This document shows, one piece after another, positions 10,165-19,722 of a stretch of 64,000 nucleotides of DNA (its first letter is position 1; the number at the start of each line of letters is the position of its first letter). The stretch spans positions 124,001-188,000 of the forward strand of contig NZ_JAPPSQ010000006.1 of assembly GCF_026652115.1 (NCBI RefSeq). Direction: 5' to 3'. Source of the DNA: Algoriphagus sp. PAP.12 (lineage in GTDB: Bacteria > Bacteroidota > Bacteroidia > Cytophagales > Cyclobacteriaceae). Position numbers and translations under genes: made by a program. The notes beneath the pieces were generated by a model that was not told where the DNA came from, ran no database searches, and saw only the letters and a program-made list of their open reading frames with translations.

Positions 10165-10704
10165 TTACCAATTAGCTACAGTTGCTGTGAATACATCCTG
10201 CAGGATGTTTTTGAATATCTCATCTATCAACTGGCTCTCCACATCCAATAGGGTAGTAGTCCGGGGATCATAATCCTGGAAAAAGGAAAAAGACTGCTTT
10301 AAATTTTCTTCCTCATTCGTTGTATTGATATAATCTACCTCGACAGAAATGGTTAGTCTCATCAATCCTGCCCGATCTGCCACTGTAGAACTTCCACTGG
10401 AAACTGCCGCTTGAGGAGTCAACCTATAGTTTTTGATAGCTCCTGAAAATTGGAGGTCACCATTCGTCCTGATCAACTCCAGCTGCGTATTCCTTTGATA
10501 ATATTCTTTTAAGGCTTCGGTAAATGTCTGCTGCATATTGGCAGGACCATTTCCAGAGTCATTGAAGAAATTATCTACTGAAAAGGTCTTGACGATATCA
10601 TAATTGATATTGGTTCCCGTAAAACTATACTTCACAGAACAGCTTTGGAACAACAAGAAAATCAGCCCAAAAAGCCAAATAAATCCCTTATTGGTCGATT
10701 TCAT
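10165..10704 (-). CDS. lptE: LptE family lipoprotein (LPS assembly)
   Basis: A 179-residue lipoprotein. The chosen ATG gives a short basic n-region (MKSTNK), a hydrophobic core and a lipobox ending FQSC at about residues 19-22; an upstream start would add residues without signal-peptide character. The rest (YSFTGTNINYDIVKTFSVDNF, ... LQFSGAIKNYRLTPQA) fits the LptE/LPS-assembly family that plugs the LptD barrel in the outer membrane. It overlaps the end of the sigma-54 activator gene by 17 bases, so the two are translationally coupled. No lptD is in the window. Confidence 0.85.
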   Translation of the reverse strand: MKSTNKGFIWLFGLIFLLFQSCSVKYSFTGTNINYDIVKTFSVDNFFNDSGNGPANMQQTFTEALKEYYQRNTQLELIRTNGDLQFSGAIKNYRLTPQAAVSSGSSTVADRAGLMRLTISVEVDYINTTNEEENLKQSFSFFQDYDPRTTTLLDVESQLIDEIFKNILQDVFTATVANW

Positions 10705-11983
10705 ATTGCTTGATTTTTCTATACAGCGTTCTCTCGGAGATCCCCAAGTCACTTGCTGCATACTTGCGCTTATTGTTATGCTTTCTTAACGCCCGAAGGA
10801 TCATTTCCTTTTCTTTTTTCTCCAAAGAAAGTGAATTGTCATCCTCTTCGTGAATGATGTCCTCAATCGTTTCGTCTTCATAGTCATGTTCATCCATCGA
10901 TGAACTTGATTTTTGAGATTCCAATACTAATGGAACAGAATAGTTTGGACTGCTTTCTTGAGTTTCTGAAGGAGTAAAATTACTTTCCATATCCTCAAAC
11001 AATCCACTGTGCTTTTGAATGATACTTTGGTTCAATCCTCCATTCTGATAGGATTCCAAAACCAATTTTTTCAACTCATTCATGTCCTTTTTCATATCAA
11101 AAAGGACTTTGTAAAGTAGATCCCTTTCAGAAAAATCCGTTCCTTCGGACTTCTGGGTATTTCCAGAAATAGCCATCGGTAATCTGGAATTATCATTTGG
11201 GAGATACTTGGAAAGCGTCTGTGCATCGACTTCCCTTTCCTGTTCCAAAAGAGAAATCTGCTCTGCTATGTTTTTAAGCTGACGGATATTTCCAGGGAAA
11301 GGATACCTCATTAACAAATTTTGGGCTCCTTCATCCAAAGAGATAGGTTTTACATGATAGCGCTCAGAAAAATCGGATGTGAATTTTCTGAACAACAGAA
11401 CCATATCTTCTCCTCTCTCTCGCAAAGGAGGGACAAAAATGGGAACTGTATTTAATCTATAATAAAGGTCTTCTCTGAATTTTCCTTTTTCTACCGCCTT
11501 TATCAAATTGACATTGGTAGCCGTGATGACACGGACGTTGGTCTTTTGTACTTTGGAAGAGCCTACCTTGATGAATTCCCCATTTTCTAATACTCGAAGT
11601 AAACGAGCTTGTGTTCCCAATGGCATTTCACCGATTTCATCCAAGAAGATAGAGCCTCCATCTGTGACTTCGAAATACCCCTTTCTGGCTTCATGAGCTC
11701 CAGTAAATGATCCTTTCTCATGGCCAAATAGCTCTGAGTCTATGGTTCCTTCTGGAATCGCTCCGCAGTTGATAGCTATGAATTTCCCATGCTTCCTCAA
11801 GGAAAGAGAATGGATGATTTTAGAAAAGCTTTCCTTACCACTACCACTTTCACCGGTAATCAAAACCGTCATGTCAGTGGGAGCTGCTTGCATGGCTACC
11901 TGAATCGCATGGTTGAGGAGTGGGCTGTTGCCTATGATCCCAAACCGTAGTTTGACACTATGAATCTCTTGGGATGTAATCAT
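10688..11983 (-). CDS. Sigma-54-dependent transcriptional activator (AAA+ and Fis HTH)
   Basis: An enhancer-binding protein of 431 residues. The AAA+ domain occupies about 15-250: Walker A GESGSGKE, the sigma-54 contact loop GSFTGA (a GAFTGA variant), Walker [13 protein letters not shown] and the arginine-finger region [12 protein letters not shown]-terminal Fis-type helix-turn-helix ([19 protein letters not shown]) binds DNA. There is no N-terminal receiver or GAF domain, so control must come from elsewhere, perhaps the acidic linker (about 300-385). It overlaps miaB by 4 bases and lptE by 17. The groESL upstream region carries a sigma-54-like element that this protein could serve. Confidence 0.93.
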   Translation of the reverse strand: MITSQEIHSVKLRFGIIGNSPLLNHAIQVAMQAAPTDMTVLITGESGSGKESFSKIIHSLSLRKHGKFIAINCGAIPEGTIDSELFGHEKGSFTGAHEARKGYFEVTDGGSIFLDEIGEMPLGTQARLLRVLENGEFIKVGSSKVQKTNVRVITATNVNLIKAVEKGKFREDLYYRLNTVPIFVPPLRERGEDMVLLFRKFTSDFSERYHVKPISLDEGAQNLLMRYPFPGNIRQLKNIAEQISLLEQEREVDAQTLSKYLPNDNSRLPMAISGNTQKSEGTDFSERDLLYKVLFDMKKDMNELKKLVLESYQNGGLNQSIIQKHSGLFEDMESNFTPSETQESSPNYSVPLVLESQKSSSSMDEHDYEDETIEDIIHEEDDNSLSLEKKEKEMILRALRKHNNKRKYAASDLGISERTLYRKIKQYEIDQ

Positions 11984-13458
11984 GCCATTGCTGGATTGAT
12001 TTCAAGAATTTCTCCGAAAAGAGTAGCCGGAGTGCACTCGGTAATTTTTACTTTGACATAATCTCCCAACTTCAGTCCTGCCGCTGGAACGATCACTACT
12101 TTATTGGCAGAGTTTCTTCCTTTGAGCTCGTCTTGGGATTTTTTAGATGTTCCTTCGATCAAAATGATCTGTTCTTGTCCTAAATCCAATTGATTTCTTT
12201 CATAGGAAAGCTGACTTTGCTTCTCGATGATTTCAGCCAATCGACGTTTTTTAACTTCTAGAGGAATATCATCTTCAAATTTCTTAGCGGCCAGAGTTCC
12301 TGGTCGCTCAGAGTAGAAGAACATGTAGGAGAAGTCGTACTTCACAATATCCATCAAAGTCAAGGTGTCCTGATGTTCTTCTTCAGTTTCTGTACAGAAA
12401 CCTGCAATCATATCGGAAGAGATGCCGCATTCTTCGCCTAAGATTTCACGGATAGCACGAACACGATCCAAATACCACTCACGGTCATAGGTTCTGTTCA
12501 TCAAATCTAGCACTCGGCTGTTTCCGGATTGAACAGGTAAATGAATGTATTTACAGATATTGTCATACTTTTTCATCGTATACAATACCTCATCTGTAAT
12601 GTCTTTCGGATGAGAAGTAGAGAACCTAACTCGCAAAATCGGGCTTACCTGAGCCACCATTTCAAGTAAGTTTGCAAAATTGACAATGGAGGAAGTTTCA
12701 TCCTCTTTTTTGTTCAATCTAGCTTTGTTGTTTTCTTCTGGAGACCACTTGTAGGAGTCTACATTTTGACCCAAAAGGGTTACTTCTTTAAATCCTCTTG
12801 CAAAAAGATCCTTAGCTTCTGCCACAATGGAATGTGGATCACGGCTTCTTTCTCTTCCTCTAGTGAAAGGGACTACGCAGAAAGAACACATATTGTCGCA
12901 TCCTCTCATGATAGAGATGAAGGCAGTTATTCCATTGGAATTGAGACGAACTGGAGCAATGTCTGCATAGGTTTCTTCTCTGGAAAGGAAGGTGTTTACA
13001 CCTTTTCTGCCATCTTCAGCCGCATTGACCAAATTTGGAAGATCTCTGTAAGCGTCCGGTCCTACGACCACATCTACGATTTTTTCTTCTTCCAAAAGTT
13101 TGTCCTTCAATCGCTCTGCCATACAACCCAAAACCCCAATAGTCATTTCAGGCTTGGATCTTTTGATTCTGTTGAAATCAGAAAGACGTTTTCTAACAGT
13201 TTGCTCCGCCTTTTCTCGGATAGAGCAAGTATTGAGGAAAATGACATCTGCCTGACTAAAGTCAGAAGTTGTATCAAAACCATTTTCTTTCATAATAGAA
13301 GCGACGATTTCTGAGTCAGAAAAATTCATCTGACAGCCATAGCTTTCTATGTATATCTTTTTGGATTTGCCGGTGTTTTCTTCAACAGTGGTTTTATAAT
13401 CGACTGCTTGCGCCTCTTCTCCGCTGATGATGTCGATGTCTTTGATCAAGTTGTCCAT
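11980..13458 (-). CDS. miaB: tRNA-2-methylthio-N6-isopentenyladenosine synthase MiaB
   Basis: Radical-SAM methylthiotransferase of 492 residues that converts i6A37 to ms2i6A37 in tRNA. The N-terminal MTTase cluster cysteines are C42 (ESYGCQMN), C78 (NTCSIREKA) and C112 (GCMAERL); the radical-SAM triad is C187, C191 and C194 in [11 protein letters not shown]-terminal TRAM domain (about 425-490) binds RNA. An N-terminal extension of roughly 30 residues precedes the core. It leads the operon continuing into the sigma-54 activator by an ATGA overlap. Confidence 0.97.
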   Translation of the reverse strand: MDNLIKDIDIISGEEAQAVDYKTTVEENTGKSKKIYIESYGCQMNFSDSEIVASIMKENGFDTTSDFSQADVIFLNTCSIREKAEQTVRKRLSDFNRIKRSKPEMTIGVLGCMAERLKDKLLEEEKIVDVVVGPDAYRDLPNLVNAAEDGRKGVNTFLSREETYADIAPVRLNSNGITAFISIMRGCDNMCSFCVVPFTRGRERSRDPHSIVAEAKDLFARGFKEVTLLGQNVDSYKWSPEENNKARLNKKEDETSSIVNFANLLEMVAQVSPILRVRFSTSHPKDITDEVLYTMKKYDNICKYIHLPVQSGNSRVLDLMNRTYDREWYLDRVRAIREILGEECGISSDMIAGFCTETEEEHQDTLTLMDIVKYDFSYMFFYSERPGTLAAKKFEDDIPLEVKKRRLAEIIEKQSQLSYERNQLDLGQEQIILIEGTSKKSQDELKGRNSANKVVIVPAAGLKLGDYVKVKITECTPATLFGEILEINPAMA

Positions 13459-13536
13459 GAATGTTTTTCAAACTTAGGGATGCGAAATTAAGAAAAAGCG
13501 GACAAAATGGCAGATACTTTTAGGAAATATTCGAGA

Positions 13537-14649
13537 CTATTTCACTAATGAATCAAATGGAATCTTGAGCTGCTCTCCAAAGTGTTCGTGTTCCTCTGTG
13601 ATATTAAGGTTGGAAAGACCTAGCCCTAGCAAACGTACAGGTTTTGGAATTGTTTCTTGGTGCAGAAGCTCCAAGGCCAAATTCCAGATTGCATCTTCGT
13701 TAGGATATTGATCCAAGGTTTTACTTCTGGTCTGTAATGTGAAATCAGCAAATTTTAATTTCAAGGTAACCGTTCGGCCTTTTATGCCTGATTTTTCCAG
13801 CCTTCTGACTACCTCTTTAAAAATAGGGTGTAGGTTTTCTTCCAATTCTGCCAGAGTAATCAGATCTTTTTCAAAAGTATTTTCAGCACTCAAGGATTTC
13901 CTGATCCGGTGTGGCTGAACCTCCGAAAGATGGATTCCTCTGACAATATTAAAATAGTGTAGGCCAGATTTCCCAAATTTTTTGGTAAGGAATTGAAGGG
14001 AATATTCCTTTAAATCCTTCCCATTGTGGATACCCAGTTTCTGCATTTTTTCGGCAGTTACTTTCCCGATTCCAAAGAACTTTCCAATGGGTAGTTTTTC
14101 CAAAAAAGACTCAGCCTCATCTGGTAGAATTACTGCTTGCCCATTCGGTTTGTTGAGGTCTGAAGCAGTCTTTGCCAAAAACTTATTGTAACTGACTCCA
14201 GCTGAAGCATTCAACCCTGTCTTGATCTTAATTTTTTCTCGAATCTGCCTTGCAATCAATATGGCAGATTTGAGTCCCATTTTGTTTTCGGTCACATCCA
14301 AAAAAGCTTCATCTAAAGATAAGGGTTCAACCAAGTCGGTGTATTCATAAAAGATCTCCCGGATTTGGAGAGAAAGTTCTTTGTAGCGGTCAAAGCGGGG
14401 TTTGGCAAAAATCAATTGGGGATATTTTCTGGCCGCTAAAACTGAAGACATCGCAGAGTGAATCCCGTATTTTCTAGCCTCATAGCTTGCGGCAGCTACG
14501 ACGCCTCGTGCGGCATTTCCTCCAACGACCAATGGTTTTCCTCTCCATTCGGGATGGTCCAATTGCTCTACGGATGCATAGAATGCATCCATATCCACAT
14601 GGATGATTTTGCGGGTAGGGGAGCTATGTTGGAATTGATCATTTTCCAC
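13537..14649 (-). CDS. dinB: DNA polymerase IV (Y-family, DinB)
   Basis: Translesion polymerase of 370 residues. Catalytic carboxylates are D19 and D21 (HVDMDAFYASVE) and D113-E114 (SLDEAFLDV), followed by the thumb HhH (GIGKVTAEKMQKLGI) and the little-finger domain. It lacks proofreading and extends damaged or misaligned primer ends. The start is a GTG overlapping the end of the upstream pabB-like gene by 11 bases, so coupled translation is likely. No clear beta-clamp peptide stands out at the extreme C-terminus, which ends KIPFDSLVK. Confidence 0.95.
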   Translation of the reverse strand: MENDQFQHSSPTRKIIHVDMDAFYASVEQLDHPEWRGKPLVVGGNAARGVVAAASYEARKYGIHSAMSSVLAARKYPQLIFAKPRFDRYKELSLQIREIFYEYTDLVEPLSLDEAFLDVTENKMGLKSAILIARQIREKIKIKTGLNASAGVSYNKFLAKTASDLNKPNGQAVILPDEAESFLEKLPIGKFFGIGKVTAEKMQKLGIHNGKDLKEYSLQFLTKKFGKSGLHYFNIVRGIHLSEVQPHRIRKSLSAENTFEKDLITLAELEENLHPIFKEVVRRLEKSGIKGRTVTLKLKFADFTLQTRSKTLDQYPNEDAIWNLALELLHQETIPKPVRLLGLGLSNLNITEEHEHFGEQLKIPFDSLVK

Positions 14650-15874
14650 TGAGAATTTCTAAAATCGCACCTGCCTTGAGCAGGCATTCCTCGTATTCGG
14701 CATTTGGATCTGCATCAATTGTGATGGCACTTCCTACTCCAAAATACAGTTTATTTTCCTCTAAATCTGAAATGATGCTTCGAATGATCACAGAAGAATC
14801 AAAATCTCCATTTTCTCCTAAAATCACTAGTGATCCAGAAAACCAACCTCTCTTAAAGTTTTCCAATTGATCAATTATTTCCATGGTTTTGATTTTGGGA
14901 GCGCCGGTCATGCTGCCCATAGGAAATGTTGCCTCAATGATTTCTCGAAAAGTAGTATTTGCTTTTAATTGTGATGAGACTGTGGTGATCATCTGATGTA
15001 CTTTTGGAAAGGAATATATTCCAAAAAGCTCAGGAACTTTCACCGAGCCAGTTTCTGAGACTTTGGATAAATCATTTCTCATCAAATCTGTAATCATTAA
15101 GTTTTCAGCTTGTTCCTTTTCACTCTGTTGTAAGAATGATTTGTTTTGTATATCCTCTTCTTCCGTGTTCCCTCTTTTCGCTGTTCCTTTGATAGGTTGT
15201 GCAATAAGCCGATCACCTGTTTTTTTTAAAAATCTCTCTGGAGATGCTGAAATGAGAAATTTCGAATTAGCCTTAAATAGAGCCGAAAAGGGCATAGGGG
15301 AAAGGTTCATCAAATCAAAAAAAGCTGAAATGGGATCGAATTGTGAGGTTTTACCTTCAAATGAAATACAGTAGTTCATTTCATAAGTATTCCCTTCGAT
15401 AATTTCATTTTGGACTTTTTTAAAATTCTCCAAATAGGCCTCCTTTGAGGTTAAAGGAGTGATTTCAACTTTTTCATTTTTGTATTGATTTTTGCCTTGA
15501 TCCCATACATATCCAGGAATTTCAAAAGAAGAGTAAATGGTTTCTGAATCCCAATTAATTTTGATTTCCCTTTTAAAAAATGTCAAATCAGGAAGGGGGA
15601 TCCATGCGGGATTCTCACTTTTAAGATTTTCCAATTGATTTTTAAAATCATATGAAATGATTCCTGCAATATTTTCCGCTTTTGAATTCCATAGTTCATC
15701 AGCTTCAATTGCAGTATTTCCAGCTAGGATTTGATTAGGAAATGTTCCTTGTGGGTACCGATGATCGTTTCCAGAAGTCAGACAAAAAAAAGAATACTCT
15801 TGATTGATCCATCGAATGATCTGCTCGATTTCCTCAATGCTATGAAAGGGATATTGAAATGTTTCAGAATTCAC
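14639..15874 (-). CDS. pabB: Aminodeoxychorismate synthase component I (PabB-like chorismate-binding enzyme)
   Basis: Chorismate-utilising enzyme of 411 residues of the TrpE/PabB/MenF family. The signature PIKGT at 227-231 supplies Lys229, the residue that distinguishes aminodeoxychorismate synthase-like enzymes from TrpE, and the C-terminal catalytic block includes MTGAPKIKTMEIID and the GVGSAITIDADP region. The reaction expected is chorismate plus ammonia to 4-amino-4-deoxychorismate for folate. No glutaminase partner (pabA) or lyase (pabC) is adjacent. The start is a GTG. The gene overlaps dinB by 11 bases. Confidence 0.88.
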   Translation of the reverse strand: MNSETFQYPFHSIEEIEQIIRWINQEYSFFCLTSGNDHRYPQGTFPNQILAGNTAIEADELWNSKAENIAGIISYDFKNQLENLKSENPAWIPLPDLTFFKREIKINWDSETIYSSFEIPGYVWDQGKNQYKNEKVEITPLTSKEAYLENFKKVQNEIIEGNTYEMNYCISFEGKTSQFDPISAFFDLMNLSPMPFSALFKANSKFLISASPERFLKKTGDRLIAQPIKGTAKRGNTEEEDIQNKSFLQQSEKEQAENLMITDLMRNDLSKVSETGSVKVPELFGIYSFPKVHQMITTVSSQLKANTTFREIIEATFPMGSMTGAPKIKTMEIIDQLENFKRGWFSGSLVILGENGDFDSSVIIRSIISDLEENKLYFGVGSAITIDADPNAEYEECLLKAGAILEILSGK

Positions 15875-15880
15875 AATGCA

Positions 15881-15913
15881 AAAAAAAGAGGAATTCGATC
15901 GAATTCCTCTTTT
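15881..15913 (-). terminator. Terminator downstream of the yceI gene
   Basis: A perfect palindrome occupies 15884-15913: 13-bp arms around a GATC centre. Read on the minus strand it runs into eight T residues. It is 17 bases past the yceI stop and just upstream of the pabB start. Confidence 0.88.
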
Positions 15914-15930
15914 ATCTAGGGTATTTGTGA

Positions 15931-16653
15931 TTAATCAGCTTTCACATCCAATTGGATAGACACTGTGTTGTAGATAAATTGATCTTTTGCTTTATCTACT
16001 GCGTTTGCTTCGTCTCCGTAAGCAAGTCCCCATTCGGTACGGTCGATGTTGAAACCAGCTTTGGCAGCTACCGCTCCATTTTCAACCATTACAGTTGCAG
16101 GGAATTTGATGTTTTTGGTGTTTCCTCTCAAAGTCAAGTTTCCGCTGATCCAATGGGTTGGGTTCTCAGGAGTCAATGCAGAAGCTGCAGTTGGCGTATT
16201 TTCAGTCTCGAATTGCTCCACATCAGCGATTACATCACCAGCTGCAAAAGGCTCTACAGAAGTGATTTCGAAAGTTGCTGTTGGATGGTTAGCTGCATCA
16301 AAGAAGTCTGGAGACTGTAGGTGACCATACAATTTTCCATAGTTTTCAGAACCTTCTTCCAAGTCAGTGATTTTAAGTCCTGTGATGTCAAATGTGAATT
16401 TACCACCAGTGATTTCAGTTCCTTCAATAGCAATAGAACCTTCAGTAGAAGGGATTTCACCAAAGTGTTGACCAGCAGGCTTGTAACCTCTCCATGCAAT
16501 AGTTGTTGCAGATGGGTTGATCGCCAATACAGCTCCTTTTGCTTCTGCCACTTCTTTTGCATCAGAAGTTTGGACAGTTTCGCTAGGCTTGCTACATGCA
16601 AAAGTGATCAATGCTGCAGCAAGGAATAGTCCGGATTGTTTGAATAATTTCAT
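15931..16653 (-). CDS. YceI family lipoprotein
   Basis: A 240-residue YceI-like protein: an extended lipocalin-type beta barrel that binds isoprenoid or other amphipathic ligands. A lipobox (LITFAC, about 15-20) marks it as a lipoprotein. Family features include TIAWRGYKP, the GSIAIEGTEITGGKFTFDI strand pair, HLQSPDFFDAANHPTATFEITS and the closing FNIDRTEWGLAYGDEA segment. YceI proteins are often induced by stress; the ligand is unknown. It is a single-gene unit with its own strong terminator. Confidence 0.93.
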   Translation of the reverse strand: MKLFKQSGLFLAAALITFACSKPSETVQTSDAKEVAEAKGAVLAINPSATTIAWRGYKPAGQHFGEIPSTEGSIAIEGTEITGGKFTFDITGLKITDLEEGSENYGKLYGHLQSPDFFDAANHPTATFEITSVEPFAAGDVIADVEQFETENTPTAASALTPENPTHWISGNLTLRGNTKNIKFPATVMVENGAVAAKAGFNIDRTEWGLAYGDEANAVDKAKDQFIYNTVSIQLDVKAD

Positions 16654-16775
16654 TGTTTTGTAATTGTTGATTTAGTTTCAAATTCAATGTATATACACGG
16701 AAACCCAAAATTGTGCAAAAAGTTCGAACCTGTGAAATAAATTTTTCAAATTGCTAAAAAAAATAATTGGAAATT

Positions 16776-17303
16776 ATGCAAAGTACTGGGCCTCTGATCC
16801 TTGATGTGAATGGGAAATCTCCTCAATTTGGAAAAGATTGTTGGTTTGCTCCCAATGCCACAATCGTAGGAGATGTGAAAATGGGGAAGAATTGTACAGT
16901 TTGGTTCAATGCGGTGATTAGAGGAGATGTCCATGAGATTAGAATAGGGGACGCTACTAATATCCAAGATGGAGCCGTAATTCATTGTACTTACCAGAAA
17001 GCAGGAACGTACATAGGGAACCAAGTTTCTATTGCACACAATGCAGTAGTTCATGGCTGTACTATTCATGATCGAGTTTTAATAGGCATGGGGGCGATTG
17101 TAATGGATGGAGCAGTGATTAATTCTGGAGCAGTGATTGCAGCAGGAGCGGTTGTTTTAGCCAACACAATTGTGGAGGCCAATTCCATCTACGCGGGGAT
17201 GCCTGCGAAAAAAGTAAAACAAACAGGACCTGAAATGGAGGAGGTAATTCTAAGAACAGCTAAAAATTATCCTCTTTATGCTCAATGGTTTCAGGAAAAA
17301 TAA
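16776..17303 (+). CDS. Gamma carbonic anhydrase-like hexapeptide-repeat protein
   Basis: A 175-residue left-handed beta-helix protein built from hexapeptide repeats (NATIVGDVKMGKNCTVWFNAVIRGDV and onward). Histidines of the gamma-class zinc site are present in VIHCTY, IAHNAVVHG and HDRVLIG. It may hydrate CO2, although many bacterial homologues (YrdA/PaaY-like) have unproven activity. The ATG at 16776 is preferred to a TTG nine bases upstream because the fold begins right after it. A terminator follows the gene. Confidence 0.9.
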   Translation: MQSTGPLILDVNGKSPQFGKDCWFAPNATIVGDVKMGKNCTVWFNAVIRGDVHEIRIGDATNIQDGAVIHCTYQKAGTYIGNQVSIAHNAVVHGCTIHDRVLIGMGAIVMDGAVINSGAVIAAGAVVLANTIVEANSIYAGMPAKKVKQTGPEMEEVILRTAKNYPLYAQWFQEK

Positions 17304-17334
17304 AAATATGGGGATAAAATCCTCATATTTTTTT
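17304..17334 (+). terminator. Terminator after the gamma carbonic anhydrase gene
   Basis: Arms 17304-17315 and 17319-17330 form a 12-bp stem with one G-U wobble and an AAA loop, followed by a T run. It starts one base after the stop codon. Confidence 0.75.
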
Positions 17335-17389
17335 CGATTAACATACTGATTTATCTAAATTTAGGTAAACTTTTAACACTGCATTTTTT

Positions 17390-17911
17390 ATGAATAAACT
17401 TTTGAACCTTTTAGGGAAAGGGTCCATACTTCTTTCTCTATTCCTCGCTACTCTTCTATTTAATTTCTTGCTTTCTAATTTTATGCCCAAAGATTATGCT
17501 TTGGATTTAAAATTTGCCTATACCTATTGGGAGGCAATTCAATCTATAAGTGCAATGGATTTGGAAACCAGAAACCTCTATAAATTAGGTATTTGGATGT
17601 TGGACTTTCCATATTTATTCATTTACTCACTTTTCTTATTTGGAGTGTTGCATAAACTATTTGGAAAGCGGCCGATAATTTTTCTTCCTTTTTTGATTGC
17701 TGGGATTGATCTTCTAGAAAATATAAGTGTGACTGCAATATTAAATTCATTTCCGACATCTAGTCATCTTTTAGTTTTATTGGCTTCATTTTTTACAACT
17801 TGCAAGTGGGTTTTAGTTGGTGGTGCCTTACTTTCTATTTTAATTGGAGTAATTAAGTTTTTTGTTGCCAAAAAATATCCTGTGCATTCCAAGTCTGAAG
17901 TGAAAGTTTAA
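17390..17911 (+). CDS. Hypothetical four-helix membrane protein
   Basis: A 173-residue integral membrane protein of unrecognised family. Four hydrophobic segments are apparent: about 12-32, 70-88, 96-116 and 130-157. Between the first and second lies a soluble loop of some 35 residues (MPKDYALDLKFAYTYWEAIQSISAMD). The C-terminus is basic (KFFVAKKYPVHSKSEVKV), consistent with a cytoplasmic end. It is separated from its neighbours by 86 and 100 bases and looks monocistronic. Confidence 0.7.
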   Translation: MNKLLNLLGKGSILLSLFLATLLFNFLLSNFMPKDYALDLKFAYTYWEAIQSISAMDLETRNLYKLGIWMLDFPYLFIYSLFLFGVLHKLFGKRPIIFLPFLIAGIDLLENISVTAILNSFPTSSHLLVLLASFFTTCKWVLVGGALLSILIGVIKFFVAKKYPVHSKSEVKV

Positions 17912-18011
17912 TTAAAACTTGACCTAATCTTTAAGGAAGGTTCTTTGCTTTTCAGTTTATTTTGAATAGTTTTTCAGAAAGTCCTGAAATACTGTCCCCA
18001 AGGAGCCTTAT

Positions 18012-18725
18012 ATGAAAGAAGAATATTTTAAGTGGTATTCCCCACACCTCCATAGGGATGTTCAGATGTTGTCCTTTGGTCACGCAGGATATCCTGTTGT
18101 CGTTTTTCCTACTTCTCGAGGCTCATTTCATGAAAATAAGGATATGGGTCTGATCGAATCTGCTCGATGGTTTATCGAAGAAGGCTTAATTCAGATATTT
18201 TGTCCGGAAAGTAATGATGCTGACAGCTTTTACAACAAGAATATTCACCCACATGATCGGATCCAAAATCAAGTAGCCTTTGACAAAATGATTTGTCACG
18301 AGGTGGTTGAGCGGATTCGCTTAAATACTGCTGTTGCTAAAGTTGTAATGGCAGGTTGTAGTTTTGGAGGATATCATGCCGCCAATTTTGCCTTTAGGCA
18401 TCCAGGCTATGTAAGTCACATGTTTAGTATGTCAGGAGCTTTTGATATCCGAAGTTTTATGGATGGATATCAGCATGATGATATTTATTACAATAGTCCT
18501 TTGGAATATCTTCCGGGTTTGACCGATTTTGAGCTTTGGAATATGGATATCGTCTTGGGAACATCCAATTGGGATATTTGCTTTGACGCAAATCTCAAAT
18601 TAGATGATTGTCTCAATAAAAAACAGATCAATCATTGGCTGGATATCAGGCAAAACCGCCTTCACGATTGGGATCTTTGGAAAGAAATGTTTCCTCATTA
18701 TCTCAGTCGGATCAAATTTGATTAA
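18012..18725 (+). CDS. Alpha/beta-hydrolase esterase at the head of an amidoligase cluster
   Basis: A 237-residue cytoplasmic alpha/beta hydrolase resembling the COG4947/esterase D group. The nucleophile elbow GCSFGG places Ser117; H218 (RLHDW) is the likely catalytic histidine. There is no signal peptide. It heads five codirectional genes; the next starts 29 bases later. In context it may release or trim a product made by the ligases downstream, or hydrolyse an ester or thioester intermediate. That role is inferred from position only. Confidence 0.85.
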   Translation: MKEEYFKWYSPHLHRDVQMLSFGHAGYPVVVFPTSRGSFHENKDMGLIESARWFIEEGLIQIFCPESNDADSFYNKNIHPHDRIQNQVAFDKMICHEVVERIRLNTAVAKVVMAGCSFGGYHAANFAFRHPGYVSHMFSMSGAFDIRSFMDGYQHDDIYYNSPLEYLPGLTDFELWNMDIVLGTSNWDICFDANLKLDDCLNKKQINHWLDIRQNRLHDWDLWKEMFPHYLSRIKFD

Positions 18726-18754
18726 ATCAACCATCACCTTTTTATTAAAATTTT

Positions 18755-19711
18755 ATGAAAAAGATTGGAATACTTTTCGGAATGGAGGACACCTTTCCTC
18801 AAGCTTTCATTGATAGAGTCAATCAAAAAGCTGAAAAAGGAATAGTTGCAGAAGCAGTCAAAATCGATAAGGTAATCCAAAATGAATTGACCGAATATGC
18901 GGTTATTATTGATCGAATTTCCCAAGACGTACCATTTTATAGGGCTTATTTGAAAAATGCAGCCTTAACAGGTACAGCAGTAATCAACAACCCATTTTGG
19001 TGGAGTGCCGACGATAAGTTTTTCAATAATTGCCTAGCAGATCAACTTGGGGTTCCGCTTCCGAAAACTGTGATCTTACCATCCGCTGAACATCCTACGG
19101 ATACGACCAGCAAATCTTTTAGAAATTTGGTTGCTCCCTTGGATTGGCAAGGGATTTTTGACTACATCGGATTTCCTGCCTATATGAAGCCCTATGCAGG
19201 GGGTGGTTGGAAAAATGTCTATCGATTGGAAAATAAAGAGGAGTTTTTCCAGAAACATCCGGAAACAGGTCAATTGGTCATGCTGCTTCAGGAGGAAATT
19301 GTTTTTGACGAATATTTCAGAGTGTATTGCCTGGGAGGAAAGGCAGTAAGAATCATGCAATATGAACCTCGAAATCCTCATCATTTAAGATATGTGGTGG
19401 ATGGTCCGCCAGCCTCCAAAAAGCTTTTGGCCAAAGTCAAAGAATATACGATTGCTCTTTGCAAAGGCTTGGGATACGATTTTAATACGGTAGAGTTTGC
19501 TGTAAGGGATGGGATTCCTTATGCCATTGACTTCGGCAATCCAGCTCCTGATGCAGATATCAATTCTGTAGGGCAGGAAAATTTTGAATGGGTGGTTGAA
19601 GAAGTTTCGAAAATGGCTATATCCTATGCCAAAGCCCAAAAACCAGGAAAAATGAATTTGACCTGGGGGACTTTCGTAAGAAATGCTGCCGAAACAGCCA
19701 AGAGGTTTTAA
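18755..19711 (+). CDS. ATP-grasp carboxylate-amine ligase
   Basis: A 318-residue ATP-grasp enzyme of RimK/glutathione-synthetase type architecture. ATP-binding features include K145 and the glycine-rich loop GGGW (149-152) in YMKPYAGGGWKNV; Mg ligands are E247 (TVEFAV), D259 and N262 (IDFGNPAPDADI). Such enzymes activate a carboxylate as acyl phosphate and couple it to an amine or thiol. Substrates are unknown. It is tightly linked to a GCS2-type ligase 11 bases downstream, a pairing typical of small-peptide or amide metabolite pathways. Confidence 0.85.
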   Translation: MKKIGILFGMEDTFPQAFIDRVNQKAEKGIVAEAVKIDKVIQNELTEYAVIIDRISQDVPFYRAYLKNAALTGTAVINNPFWWSADDKFFNNCLADQLGVPLPKTVILPSAEHPTDTTSKSFRNLVAPLDWQGIFDYIGFPAYMKPYAGGGWKNVYRLENKEEFFQKHPETGQLVMLLQEEIVFDEYFRVYCLGGKAVRIMQYEPRNPHHLRYVVDGPPASKKLLAKVKEYTIALCKGLGYDFNTVEFAVRDGIPYAIDFGNPAPDADINSVGQENFEWVVEEVSKMAISYAKAQKPGKMNLTWGTFVRNAAETAKRF

Positions 19712-19722
19712 TCTCAGAATTT

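Noticed and set aside
10705..10761. Upstream start for lptE
   Set aside because: It would place 19 charged residues before the lipoprotein signal peptide and lie wholly inside the preceding gene's reading region.
16254..16601. Antisense and alternate-frame ORFs over yceI
   Set aside because: Leucine-, lysine- or serine-rich shadows of the yceI coding sequence without recognisable domains.
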